Assembly: GCF_002754315.1 (NCBI RefSeq)
Contig: NZ_PEFE01000001.1
Location: 1,984,001 to 2,048,000 of the forward strand
Length of the DNA stretch: 64,000 nt
Reading direction: 5' to 3'
Source of the DNA: Flavobacterium sp. 11
Lineage (GTDB): Bacteria > Bacteroidota > Bacteroidia > Flavobacteriales > Flavobacteriaceae
The position numbers and the translations under genes are program-made. Each line of letters begins with the position of its first letter. The first letter of the stretch is position 1. Below the pieces are notes generated by a model, which saw only the letters and a program-made list of their open reading frames with translations, ran no database searches and was not told where the DNA came from. This document shows, in pieces, positions 43,378-52,097 of the stretch.

Positions 43378-44631
43378 CTATGCTAAAATTAATTTTTCTT
43401 GATTCACAATTCCGATAACTTTTCCTTTCATTTCTGTTTCCAGAAACGCTGAGTTTTTCGATTTGGATAAAATGGATGATTTTGCGAAAGTGCTTTTTGG
43501 TTCAGGGTTAAATAAGGTAATATTTGCTTTAGAACCTTCATTTATGACTTGGATATCGATACCGAAAGTAGATTTTCCAGCGGTCAATTTATCTATTACA
43601 GTTTCTAATGGCAATACGGTCATCAAAGCACCAAAAGCACTTTCCATTCCAATTGTCCCATTTTTGGCGCCATCAAATTCCATTTTCTTGTGTTCAATGT
43701 CTATCGGATTATGGTCGGATGTAATCATATCAATCGTTCCGTCTTTTACCCCTTTCAACAATGCTTTTCTATCGGTTTCAGTTCTAAGTGGTGGTGAAAC
43801 TTTATAACGGGTATCAAAACCTTCCAGTTTTTCATCTGTTAAAACTAAATTATGTACAGCAACGCTACACGTTACATTTAGTCCATTCGCTTTAGCCTCT
43901 TTGATTAATTGAACTGATTTTTTAGTCGAAATCGTCGGAATGTGAAGTTTTCCTCCGGTATATTCTAACAGAAATAAATTTCTTGCGATTTGTAATTCTT
44001 CGGCAAGATTTGGAATTCCTTTCAAACCTAATCGGGTAGAAACAATGCCTTCATTTGCTACTCCGTTTCCTTTTATATTTTCGTCTTGGGAAAAAGCAAG
44101 AATCAATCCATCAAAATCCTGAACGTATTGTAAGGCAATTTTCAGCAAATTAGCATTATCCAAACTTTTATTATAATCTCCAAAAGCAACTGCTCCTGCT
44201 TTTTTCATATCATACAATTCAGCCATGTCTTTTCCTACGCTTTCTTTGCTTAAAGCGCCAATAGGATAGAGTTGCGTTGCAAATCCTTGTGCTTTATTCA
44301 ATACAAAATTCACTTGGGATTGATTGTCAATAATAGGGAAGGAGTTGGGTTGTAAAGCGATTGCGGTAAAACCACTTTTGGCAGCTACTGTAAGTCCGTT
44401 TGATATCGTTTCTCGGTCTTCAAAACCAGGTTCTCCTAAAGAAACGCTGCTGTCAAACCAGCCTTGTGAAACATGTAAATTATCGAGTTTTATTTCGTCT
44501 AGTTTATCTGGATTTGGAAGTGATGTTCCAATTTTTTTTATAAAACCATCAACAATTAAAATATCTGCAGTCTTATTATGAAAGGGACTTTTTGAATCGA
44601 TAATTTTGGCGCCTCTGATGATTAATTTCAT
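43378..44631 (-). CDS. Dihydroorotase homologue without the HxH metal ligands
   Basis: A 417-residue amidohydrolase related to dihydroorotase of the PyrC multifunctional-complex type. The start MKLIIRGAKIIDSKSPFHNK fits the family; the frame extends 22 codons further but that part does not. In active enzymes the motif D-x-H-x-H follows the first conserved strand; here it reads WFDSSVSLGEPGFEDRET, with Ser62 and Ser64 where the two histidines belong. A later HxxH-type ligand region reads LHIPTIST, also altered, while the substrate-side ITSDHNPIDIEHK is partly kept. The sequence therefore suggests a non-catalytic or altered protein, similar to the pseudo-DHOase that supports aspartate transcarbamoylase elsewhere. 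From memory other Bacteroidota have the same substitutions. Confidence 0.85.
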   Translation of the reverse strand: MKLIIRGAKIIDSKSPFHNKTADILIVDGFIKKIGTSLPNPDKLDEIKLDNLHVSQGWFDSSVSLGEPGFEDRETISNGLTVAAKSGFTAIALQPNSFPIIDNQSQVNFVLNKAQGFATQLYPIGALSKESVGKDMAELYDMKKAGAVAFGDYNKSLDNANLLKIALQYVQDFDGLILAFSQDENIKGNGVANEGIVSTRLGLKGIPNLAEELQIARNLFLLEYTGGKLHIPTISTKKSVQLIKEAKANGLNVTCSVAVHNLVLTDEKLEGFDTRYKVSPPLRTETDRKALLKGVKDGTIDMITSDHNPIDIEHKKMEFDGAKNGTIGMESAFGALMTVLPLETVIDKLTAGKSTFGIDIQVINEGSKANITLFNPEPKSTFAKSSILSKSKNSAFLETEMKGKVIGIVNQEKLILA

Positions 44632-44749
44632 ATGTAGATAATATTTATTTTTAATGGAATATGGAATTCGCATAGTTGTGTTAACTTTTACGACCAAATT
44701 ACGGTCATGCTCATTTCATATTAATTTTTAAGTATTGGACTTTCGTTAA

Positions 44750-46678
44750 TTACTTTACGAATCGTATAATTGCCATTTCGGTTATCAGAAATAACAGTGC
44801 AAAGATAACAAACCATTTCCAAATTTGATTATCAGTTCTGTCAGTTTGTAAAGTGTTAAATAGCGATGGGATTGATTCGATTGTTTTATAGTCAGAAAGA
44901 ATATTGTCATTGGCTGAAGCCAAATCACTTTCGGTTCTATTGTAATTGAAACTGATGTTTTCAATCCATTCTTTTTTATTGTAAATGCTGAAATTTCCCG
45001 CTTGTTCCGGATAATCATTGAAAGTCATTTTGACTTTATTATTCAGGATTTGTTGGATAGGAATGAATTGTTCATCTAAGCCTTTTACCGTTAAAATAGC
45101 GTCTTTGTTTAAGGATGCTTCGGTCAAATGGGGGTTGTTATCCCCAATTATCAAAGCATTTACGCCATTGTTTTGATTGTTCATCGCCATCTTGTAAAAT
45201 GTAGGAACAATTAATGGAGATTGCTGGAAATTTGAATTTTCGATATTGATAGGAGCTGCAAAAATTGCAACTGCTGAAACCGAATTTGCTATCGAAGTCA
45301 AGAAAACACTTTGGTCCTCATAAGACAAAGCAGCAGGACTGGAGCTGGATAATGCAAATGAACTTTTTGTTTTTGGATACTGAAAATTAGTCACTTTATT
45401 TTCAAAAACACTATTGAATATAGGATGATTGAAGTTAATTTTAGTAATCAGTTTTTCTCTGTTTTCTAAAGAATTGAATGTAAGTTTTCCAAAATTTGAT
45501 ATAAAAGAATTCATATTTGAAATTGAACTTATTGCCGAAGGAATCACAATTAAATTGCCACCTTTTTCTACAAAAGATTTTAAAGTAGTTGCCAAAGCTT
45601 GCGGGATTTCATCCAATTCATTTAAAACAATCGCATCTTGTTCCTCCAATTTATTGTAATCCAATGCGCTTAAAGTATAATTGCTAAAATTGAATTCTTC
45701 ACTGGTGTAAATTCGGGAAAGGAAATTGCTTTTCGCCGGTTCTCCAATACTGATTATGTTGGTTTTCTTAGCTTTTGAAATACTAAAATATAACGTATTA
45801 TCGTAAGTCAATCCATTGTCAACTATAGAGAAATAGCCATGAAAAGCTTGTTTTGGAATCGTGAAGTTGAGGTTTTTTTTCTTTGTGTCTAATGTAACTA
45901 TCGTCTTTGCAATGAGCTTGTTTTCATTGTATAACGAAATAGGAATCGGGTTAAAATCATCTCCATAACCAGATATTTGGACGCTAATTTCATAAAAATT
46001 TTCTAATGTTTTATTGATGAAGACGCTGTCAATAGAAACATTGTTTTTTTGTTCTGCTTTTGGGATTATAAATAAAGGCGAATCAGTTGCATCAGTATTT
46101 TTCAGTTGTTTTTCATCAAGACCAACAGCGTCGGTAATGATAACGATATCCTTTTTGAAAGCCGATTTATGTGCTTTTATTTTTGCTATTATATTATCCA
46201 ATTGGAACGGAGTAGCGCTGTATTTTAAGTTTTGCAAAGCACCACGAACCGATTTTATATCTGTGTTCCAATAATTTTCAGAATTGGTAAGCAAAGAAAA
46301 ATTTACATTTTCAGGAGTTTCTTCAAGCAGTTCCTGAACAGCACGTTTTAGCAATTCACCTTTTTTGCCTTTGGCTTGCATGCTAAAAGAATTGTCTAAA
46401 ATAATATACAATTCGTTGTTTGCATTTTTACTGTCTTTTGACTCAAAAAAAGGTTGTGCAAATGCGATAATAATAAAAGCTAGTAGCAATAAACGAGAGG
46501 CTAGAAGCAACCATTTCTTGATTTTAGAGCTTTTTCGGGTTTGTATAGAAAGTGCTTTTAAGAAACGAACATTTGTGAAATATTCTTTTTTGAAACGGCG
46601 TAATTGAAATAAATGAACCAAAATTGGAACAATCAACAAGAACAGAAAGTATAAAATTTCGGGATGTTTAAAATGCAT
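44750..46678 (-). CDS. BatA-domain membrane protein with von Willebrand factor A-like region
   Basis: A 642-residue protein. The N-terminal BatA (aerotolerance) domain, about 1-80, has the typical MHFKHPEILYFLFLLIVPIL, followed by VHLFQLRRFKK and a second membrane span. A vWA-like domain follows (about 88-220), with LYIILDNSFSMQAKG in place of the usual metal-binding DxSxS motif. The middle (about 230-600) is a large extracytoplasmic part with a glutamine-amidotransferase-like segment (LKSFVEKGGNLIVIPSA). A final span (about 622-640) anchors the end. Similar genes sit near MoxR/Bat operons; none of those is in this window. Function probably envelope stress, by family only. Confidence 0.82.
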   Translation of the reverse strand: MHFKHPEILYFLFLLIVPILVHLFQLRRFKKEYFTNVRFLKALSIQTRKSSKIKKWLLLASRLLLLAFIIIAFAQPFFESKDSKNANNELYIILDNSFSMQAKGKKGELLKRAVQELLEETPENVNFSLLTNSENYWNTDIKSVRGALQNLKYSATPFQLDNIIAKIKAHKSAFKKDIVIITDAVGLDEKQLKNTDATDSPLFIIPKAEQKNNVSIDSVFINKTLENFYEISVQISGYGDDFNPIPISLYNENKLIAKTIVTLDTKKKNLNFTIPKQAFHGYFSIVDNGLTYDNTLYFSISKAKKTNIISIGEPAKSNFLSRIYTSEEFNFSNYTLSALDYNKLEEQDAIVLNELDEIPQALATTLKSFVEKGGNLIVIPSAISSISNMNSFISNFGKLTFNSLENREKLITKINFNHPIFNSVFENKVTNFQYPKTKSSFALSSSSPAALSYEDQSVFLTSIANSVSAVAIFAAPINIENSNFQQSPLIVPTFYKMAMNNQNNGVNALIIGDNNPHLTEASLNKDAILTVKGLDEQFIPIQQILNNKVKMTFNDYPEQAGNFSIYNKKEWIENISFNYNRTESDLASANDNILSDYKTIESIPSLFNTLQTDRTDNQIWKWFVIFALLFLITEMAIIRFVK

Positions 46679-46860
46679 TCTGAGGTTGAGTTTACTTCAC
46701 TGGATTTTATTTTCAATGGAGTTCATTGAATTTCGTGAGTCAAAAATACAAATTTGTTGACAGTTTTAGATGAAGTTGTTATAATTTTTCAAAGGAATAA
46801 ACAATTGACATTCATTATGAATATAATGTGTATTTTAGCTTTTCAATAAAATTTAAAAAC

Positions 46861-47973
46861 ATGAAAAAACCGTTTGCTGTTATTCTATTCATTTTCATTT
46901 TTACAAGTGTACAGGCACAAAAAAATAAATTCAATTTACTGATTGGAACCTACACTCAAAGCTGTGATAGCAAAGGAATTTATGTATATGATTTTGATTC
47001 AAAGACAGGTGATTTCAGTTTTAAAAATGCAACTGAAAAAGTTATAAATCCGAGTTATTTAACGGTTTCAAAGGAGAATAACTTCATTTATGCCGTAAAT
47101 GAGTTTGGTGCTGAAAGTACGGTAAGTTCTTTTAGTTACAATCCGTCAAGCGGAAAATTAGACTTAATCAACAAGCAAAGTTCAAAAGGTGCTGATCCTT
47201 GTTACATCATTAATGACGATAAAAATGTGATAATTGCCAATTATTCTGGTGGGAATATCTCTGTTTTTGGAAAAAATAACGACGGAAGTCTTGCAGAAGC
47301 AAAACAAGTTGTGCAACATTATGGTAAAGGAATCAACGCGAAAAGACAAGAAGGTCCGCATGTTCACATGGTTCATTTTTCTCCGGATAAAAAGTTTGTT
47401 TTGTCTAACGATTTAGGGAATGACAAAGTATATTCGTATGCCTATAATCCTAATGCTGCAAATACTGTATTAGAATTAAAAGATAGTGTTTCAGTGAAAT
47501 CTGGAAGTGGACCAAGACATTTAACTTTTAGCAAAGACGGTAAATTTGTTTACTTATTACAGGAACTTGACGGAGCATTAACGGTATTTAGTTATTCAAA
47601 TGGAATATTGAAAAAGATTGATGAAACCTCCATTTTAGCAAAAGACTTCAAAGGAACATTTAGCTCTGCAGATATTCATATTTCGCCTGACGGGAAGTTT
47701 TTATATGCTTCTAATCGCGGTGAAGCAAACACGATTACAATTTTTAAAATTCTAAAAAACGGAAAATTACAATTACAAGGGCAAACCAGTACTTTAGGAA
47801 AAGGACCTAGAAATTTTGCCATTGATCCAAGCGGGAATTTTCTTTTGGTAGCACATCAATATACTAATGACGTAGTGATTTTTAAAAGGAATAAAACTAC
47901 GGGAGCACTTAAAGATACTGGCAAAAAAATTGCTTTATGTTCTCCAGTTTGCTTGGTTTTTACAAAGAATTAA
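46861..47973 (+). CDS. Secreted lactonase-family beta-propeller protein
   Basis: A 370-residue seven-bladed propeller resembling 6-phosphogluconolactonase of the Pgl/YbhE type. The frame begins earlier at 46828, but the ATG at 46861 gives a signal peptide (KKPFAVILFIFIFTSVQAQ), so the mature protein is exported, unlike cytosolic Pgl. Repeats include NKFNLLIGTYTQSCDSKGIY, HVHMVHFSPDKKFVLSNDLG and FSSADIHISPDGKFLYASNR. Its substrate outside the cytoplasm is unlikely to be 6-phosphogluconolactone; sugar lactones in the periplasm or outside are possible. Single gene with its own terminator. Confidence 0.87.
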   Translation: MKKPFAVILFIFIFTSVQAQKNKFNLLIGTYTQSCDSKGIYVYDFDSKTGDFSFKNATEKVINPSYLTVSKENNFIYAVNEFGAESTVSSFSYNPSSGKLDLINKQSSKGADPCYIINDDKNVIIANYSGGNISVFGKNNDGSLAEAKQVVQHYGKGINAKRQEGPHVHMVHFSPDKKFVLSNDLGNDKVYSYAYNPNAANTVLELKDSVSVKSGSGPRHLTFSKDGKFVYLLQELDGALTVFSYSNGILKKIDETSILAKDFKGTFSSADIHISPDGKFLYASNRGEANTITIFKILKNGKLQLQGQTSTLGKGPRNFAIDPSGNFLLVAHQYTNDVVIFKRNKTTGALKDTGKKIALCSPVCLVFTKN

Positions 47974-47992
47974 AATAGTAATTTAGAATCAC

Positions 47993-48037
47993 AAAAAAAG
48001 GCTAAAAAATGATTGTCATTTTTTAGCCTTTTTTTTT
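47993..48037. terminator. Terminator between the lactonase and RNA helicase genes
   Basis: A long A/T-rich stem with the core AAGGCTAAAAAATGA (ending 48012) and TCATTTTTTAGCCTT (starting 48016), followed by T residues. Runs on both strands suit the convergent genes on either side. Confidence 0.85.
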
Positions 48038-48040
48038 GTA

Positions 48041-49393
48041 CTATTTATTCTTGTCTTTTCTCTTTTTATCTCTGGTTTTTAGCATATTCCTATTGACAGA
48101 ACCATGTGTTTTTTTCTTGGTTACACCAGGTCCACCCAGGTTGACTTTCTTGTTCTTTTTACTTTTTTCTTGAAAAGCGCCATCTCCTGCCAGTTTTTGT
48201 TTTTTCATCAAAAACTTAATCGGTTGTCTGTCTTTTTCAGGTTCGATTAATTTTGCAGAAACTTCAACTGTTTCCGGGAAAGGCTCGATTGCTAATTCCA
48301 TATTCATAAGTACTTCGACTTCCACTTTGAATTCTTCTTCACGAGGAGCGATAAGGCTTATAGCTGTTCCTGTTGCATCTGCACGACCGGTTCTACCAAT
48401 TCTGTGCATGTACAATTCCGGCATTTCTGGCATTTCAAAATTGACAACGTGGGTAATATTTGAAATATCTAAACCTCTTGCCATAATATCAGTAGTAATC
48501 AAACCACGAAGATTTCCTTCTTGAAAGGAAGCCATTGTACTCAAACGATAATTTTGTGATTTATTGGAGTGAATTACACCAAACTGACCATCAAAATCTT
48601 CTTCGATTCGTTCGTGTAACATATCCGAAATCTTCTTATTATTTACAAAAACCAAAACACGACTCATGTCTTCGTTAGATTCTAATAAGTGTTTTAATAG
48701 ATTTACTTTGGTATTGAAATTGGGAACATTATAAGTAATTTGCTTGATGTTCTCCAATGGAGTTCCTGATGCCGAAAGCGTAACTTCTTCCGGATAATCA
48801 AAATAGTCATTCAATATAGCATCTACATCATCTGTCATAGTTGCTGAAAAAAGTATGTTTTGACGTTTTTTAGGCATCATGGCCAAAATAGCGGTCAATT
48901 GAGTTCGGAAACCTAAATTAAGCATTTCGTCAAACTCATCGATTACCAATTTTTGCATTTCTTCAAAACGAATCACATTGTCCAGCGTTAAATCCATGAT
49001 TCTTCCTGGAGTTCCCACTAGTATGTCGCAACCTTGATAAACGGTTGTTTTTTGGGTATTAATATTTACACCACCAAAAATTCCAATAGTTCGAACGGAC
49101 ATGTATTTCGTCAATTTTTCTACTTCTTCCACTACTTGTACTACAAGCTCACGTGTAGGAACCAGAATTACTATTTTAGGAGTATGTCCCGGAGTAAATT
49201 TATATAATTTTAATAAAGGCAATAGGTATGCAAATGTTTTACCAGTACCGGTTTGTGCAATTCCCATCATATCTCTACCAGACATAATCACAGAAAAAGT
49301 TTTTTCCTGGATGGGAGTTGGAGAAGTAAATCCTAAATCATCTATTGCTTTTTGTACAGATTTAGGGAGATTGAATTGTTCGAAAGTACTCAT
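48041..49393 (-). CDS. DEAD/DEAH-box RNA helicase, RhlE-like
   Basis: A 450-residue RNA helicase with AQTGTGKT at residues 46-53, PTREL, TPGR, SAT and HRIGRTGRA. Motif II reads DEFD (LVIDEFDEMLNLGF) in place of DEAD, which I recall in other flavobacterial helicases of this group; the residues that bind magnesium and water are kept. The C-terminal tail (about 395-450) is lysine-rich (KSKKNKKVNLGGPGVTKKK), a probable RNA-binding extension, and lacks the DbpA domain of the helicase at 465. It is a single gene. Confidence 0.92.
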   Translation of the reverse strand: MSTFEQFNLPKSVQKAIDDLGFTSPTPIQEKTFSVIMSGRDMMGIAQTGTGKTFAYLLPLLKLYKFTPGHTPKIVILVPTRELVVQVVEEVEKLTKYMSVRTIGIFGGVNINTQKTTVYQGCDILVGTPGRIMDLTLDNVIRFEEMQKLVIDEFDEMLNLGFRTQLTAILAMMPKKRQNILFSATMTDDVDAILNDYFDYPEEVTLSASGTPLENIKQITYNVPNFNTKVNLLKHLLESNEDMSRVLVFVNNKKISDMLHERIEEDFDGQFGVIHSNKSQNYRLSTMASFQEGNLRGLITTDIMARGLDISNITHVVNFEMPEMPELYMHRIGRTGRADATGTAISLIAPREEEFKVEVEVLMNMELAIEPFPETVEVSAKLIEPEKDRQPIKFLMKKQKLAGDGAFQEKSKKNKKVNLGGPGVTKKKTHGSVNRNMLKTRDKKRKDKNK

Positions 49394-49486
49394 TTGCTTA
49401 AATTTTGTGCAAAGATACGTTTTTTATGAGGATACTGACATTAGGTAATGGTATTGTTATTTTTAGATTGGTTTACACACAACCTT

Positions 49487-49849
49487 TTAAACAAAACGTT
49501 TTACTCTTAAAACTAATTCGATAGGATTAAATGGTTTGGCTATGAAATCATCCACACCCAATTTAAAACCTTCAATAACTGTTAAATCTTCCTTACCTAA
49601 AGCCGAAACTATTATCACTGGAATGCTTGGATAGTTTTTTTTAGAATAGGCGGTAATTTCCAGTCCGGATTTATAAGGCATCATAATATCGGTGATAATT
49701 AAATCGGGCTGTAGGATTCCTATTTGATCAATTCCATCATTACCATCTCTGGAGATGTACGTTTCATAACCTTCTTTCTTTAAAATAAAATCTAGAATTT
49801 TAATGATTAAGTTATCGTCTTCTATTATTAATATTTTTTTTTGGCTCAT
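49487..49849 (-). CDS. Single-domain response regulator (CheY-like)
   Basis: A 120-residue receiver domain with nothing else. The acidic pocket is Glu10, Asp11 and Asp12, the phospho-acceptor is Asp54 in IITDIMMPYKSG, the switch serine is in VIIVSALGKED (Ser82) and the conserved lysine is in FIAKPFNP (Lys105). All catalytic residues are present, so it should be phosphorylated by some kinase. It is the last gene of the exopolysaccharide-like operon, 12 bases after the DUF4838 gene. With no DNA-binding domain it probably acts by protein contact, perhaps with the synthase or the HEAT-repeat protein of the same operon. Confidence 0.9.
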   Translation of the reverse strand: MSQKKILIIEDDNLIIKILDFILKKEGYETYISRDGNDGIDQIGILQPDLIITDIMMPYKSGLEITAYSKKNYPSIPVIIVSALGKEDLTVIEGFKLGVDDFIAKPFNPIELVLRVKRFV

Positions 49850-49861
49850 TTTAAGTGTTTT

Positions 49862-52096
49862 TTATTTATTGTAGAGTTCAATCTCATCAATCATTATCAT
49901 TGGTTTTTTTTGTTTTCGCTTTCGCCAAATTGGTAAATCATCTTGATTATCAATTAGTAGCTTTATTTTATCAAACTTACTAAAGTTTTTACTGTCCATC
50001 TCTATCTGTTCTGTTTTAATAACAAAATTTTCTGTTAAATCCCCGATAAATTTCTCCGTAATCAGCAACCATTCTTCATTATTAAAACCGTAAATAGAAA
50101 TTTTCTTTGGTTTAAAAATCCAATGTCTTTGATTGTCAAGAAAGTTTATTTTGATTTGGTTAAAATTCATTTTGTTGGTAATTAATTCTATCTCTGGATT
50201 AGTTCCATACCACCCAATCCAGTTGATGTTATAATCTTTATAACCTTTAATTCCATCAATTAAGCCGTAGCTTCCTTTTCCTGTAAATTCTTCTGCGGGT
50301 AATGTCAGGAAATTAACCTTTAGTTTTTCTCCAAGATGATTTGTAGAGTCTTTGGCTATTTCGAGCCATTCTTCGTAATACTGTTCTGGAGATAAACCAC
50401 CTTCACTTAATTCATAAATTCCTAATTCAGTGCAGTTTTTTGTAAAATTCAGCACTCTTTCGGTTATTCCATTTCTTATTTCTTTTTGGCCTTTTTCATT
50501 AACTATAAACATACCATGTTGATCCTTGCCATAAAATTTTGATTGTTCAAAAAATACATATTCCAAGGCCAATCGTAATTTTTTGACTCTTGACTCTAAT
50601 ATTGGTTCTTGATTAACCGCATATGCAGCTTCATTAATCAAATTATCATATTGATACATTGCTTCCGGTGATAAAAATGTATTTCTGCTTTGAACCGGAC
50701 CTGAATAAATGTCGAGATATGAATTAGATTTTTGTTGATTTTCGGATAAAAGATTTAAATACTTTCTAATATGAGGTGCTGCTTTACCGTAAAAACCTCT
50801 TAGGAAATCATCTGTAGTAGCTTCAATATCAATATCAGTATTCCATAATAATTTGGCCAAAAGATATTGTCTTAATTCTGTGAAATCACCTGGAACATCT
50901 GCATATCCTTGTACAAATAATCCTTTTACATTATTTTTTTCAAAGAATTTATAATTGTCTGAAAAAGTATGAATGTTAGGAAATGGAGACAAATAGTTTG
51001 AAAACTGCACTGTATAATCCCATAAATATAAATGAGATGTAGTTTTGTTCCAATCTTGTAATGTTTTTCTAAAAGATTTACTGTAAGTATCTTCCAGAAT
51101 AGCCTTTCCACGATTCAATTCAATTGGGCAAAATAGGGTATAAATATTTGGCTGTAATTTTAAATTTGTTGGAGGCTTAAATGTATGGAGATATGCTAAC
51201 GTTACTATTTTTGTTTTTGGAAAATGTACTGCAATTTTGTTTAAAAAATGATAAAGAGAGCCTTGAGGGCCTCCATATTTATTGTTTATAGATTTGCATT
51301 CATGGCATTCGCAATAGATTACATCGTCATTTTGACTTACAGAATAGAATGAAGCATTTGGGTTTTGCACAATCACTTTCTGCATTTTTTGTATTACTAA
51401 ATCTACTACGGTGTCATTAGTCATACAAAGAGATTCGCCGTTTCGGTTTCCTTCATACAATGCAAAAAAAGTTGGATTCTTTTTGAAATATTCTTTAGGC
51501 CGTAAAAGTTTACTAAACGAATGTCCCCATACACTAAAGTCCTCTAAATGCCAATCCAGTTTATGCCAATCTCTGAAATTTTCATCGTAAGCATCTGGAT
51601 ATAATAACATCCGATACTCAAAAGAAGGTTTGTGATATTGCTCCGTGTTTTTTGTAAATGCAACAGCATCTAATTTTGGAATGTAAGTTTCTTTAGCATT
51701 GAATTTTCTAAATCCCCAACTTTCTAATAAAGTATAAACGGCGTAGCGTAACAATTTTTCATTTGGAGCAATCAAAAAAATATCAGTTGCATTGCTTTTA
51801 ATTATAAAACTATTATCAGTATTTAATTTCTTTAAGTTTGATATGCTGAGATGAATTTTTGAGTTTTTTTCAATTGAATTATTTTCGTTTTGAATCAAAA
51901 ATGAATTAGAAAAAGATTTATCTAAATACGATTTTAGCACTATTGCAGCAGGTCTTGCTTTCTCTGATGCAATAGTGATCGAGTTTTCTTTAGTTGTTTG
52001 ATTCTTAATAACAATATCAGATTGAGCCATCATTTTGAAGCTTAAAAGAAAAAGGATAAATACTATTCTGTTTAAATTCAATTTTTTATGAAACAT
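49862..52096 (-). CDS. Secreted DUF4838 protein, glycoside-hydrolase-like
   Basis: A 744-residue exported protein (signal peptide about 1-25, ending FKMMAQ). An N-terminal GH20/GH67-type alpha/beta domain (about 28-145: KNQTTKENSITIASEKARPA, KLLRYAVYTLLESWGFRKFN) is followed by a DUF4838 TIM-barrel-like domain (about 155-440) with the cysteine-containing SVSQNDDVIYCECHECKSIN and YLWDYTVQFSNYLSPFPNIH. The C terminus (about 590-744) looks like a discoidin-type sugar-binding fold (GLIDGIKGYKDYNINWIGWY). DUF4838 proteins resemble alpha-glucuronidases but have no proven activity known to me. Placed in an operon with a polysaccharide synthase, it may trim or process the polymer, as PgaB does. It starts two bases after the YaiO-like gene ends. 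Confidence 0.85.
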   Translation of the reverse strand: MFHKKLNLNRIVFILFLLSFKMMAQSDIVIKNQTTKENSITIASEKARPAAIVLKSYLDKSFSNSFLIQNENNSIEKNSKIHLSISNLKKLNTDNSFIIKSNATDIFLIAPNEKLLRYAVYTLLESWGFRKFNAKETYIPKLDAVAFTKNTEQYHKPSFEYRMLLYPDAYDENFRDWHKLDWHLEDFSVWGHSFSKLLRPKEYFKKNPTFFALYEGNRNGESLCMTNDTVVDLVIQKMQKVIVQNPNASFYSVSQNDDVIYCECHECKSINNKYGGPQGSLYHFLNKIAVHFPKTKIVTLAYLHTFKPPTNLKLQPNIYTLFCPIELNRGKAILEDTYSKSFRKTLQDWNKTTSHLYLWDYTVQFSNYLSPFPNIHTFSDNYKFFEKNNVKGLFVQGYADVPGDFTELRQYLLAKLLWNTDIDIEATTDDFLRGFYGKAAPHIRKYLNLLSENQQKSNSYLDIYSGPVQSRNTFLSPEAMYQYDNLINEAAYAVNQEPILESRVKKLRLALEYVFFEQSKFYGKDQHGMFIVNEKGQKEIRNGITERVLNFTKNCTELGIYELSEGGLSPEQYYEEWLEIAKDSTNHLGEKLKVNFLTLPAEEFTGKGSYGLIDGIKGYKDYNINWIGWYGTNPEIELITNKMNFNQIKINFLDNQRHWIFKPKKISIYGFNNEEWLLITEKFIGDLTENFVIKTEQIEMDSKNFSKFDKIKLLIDNQDDLPIWRKRKQKKPMIMIDEIELYNK

Positions 52097-52097
52097 T

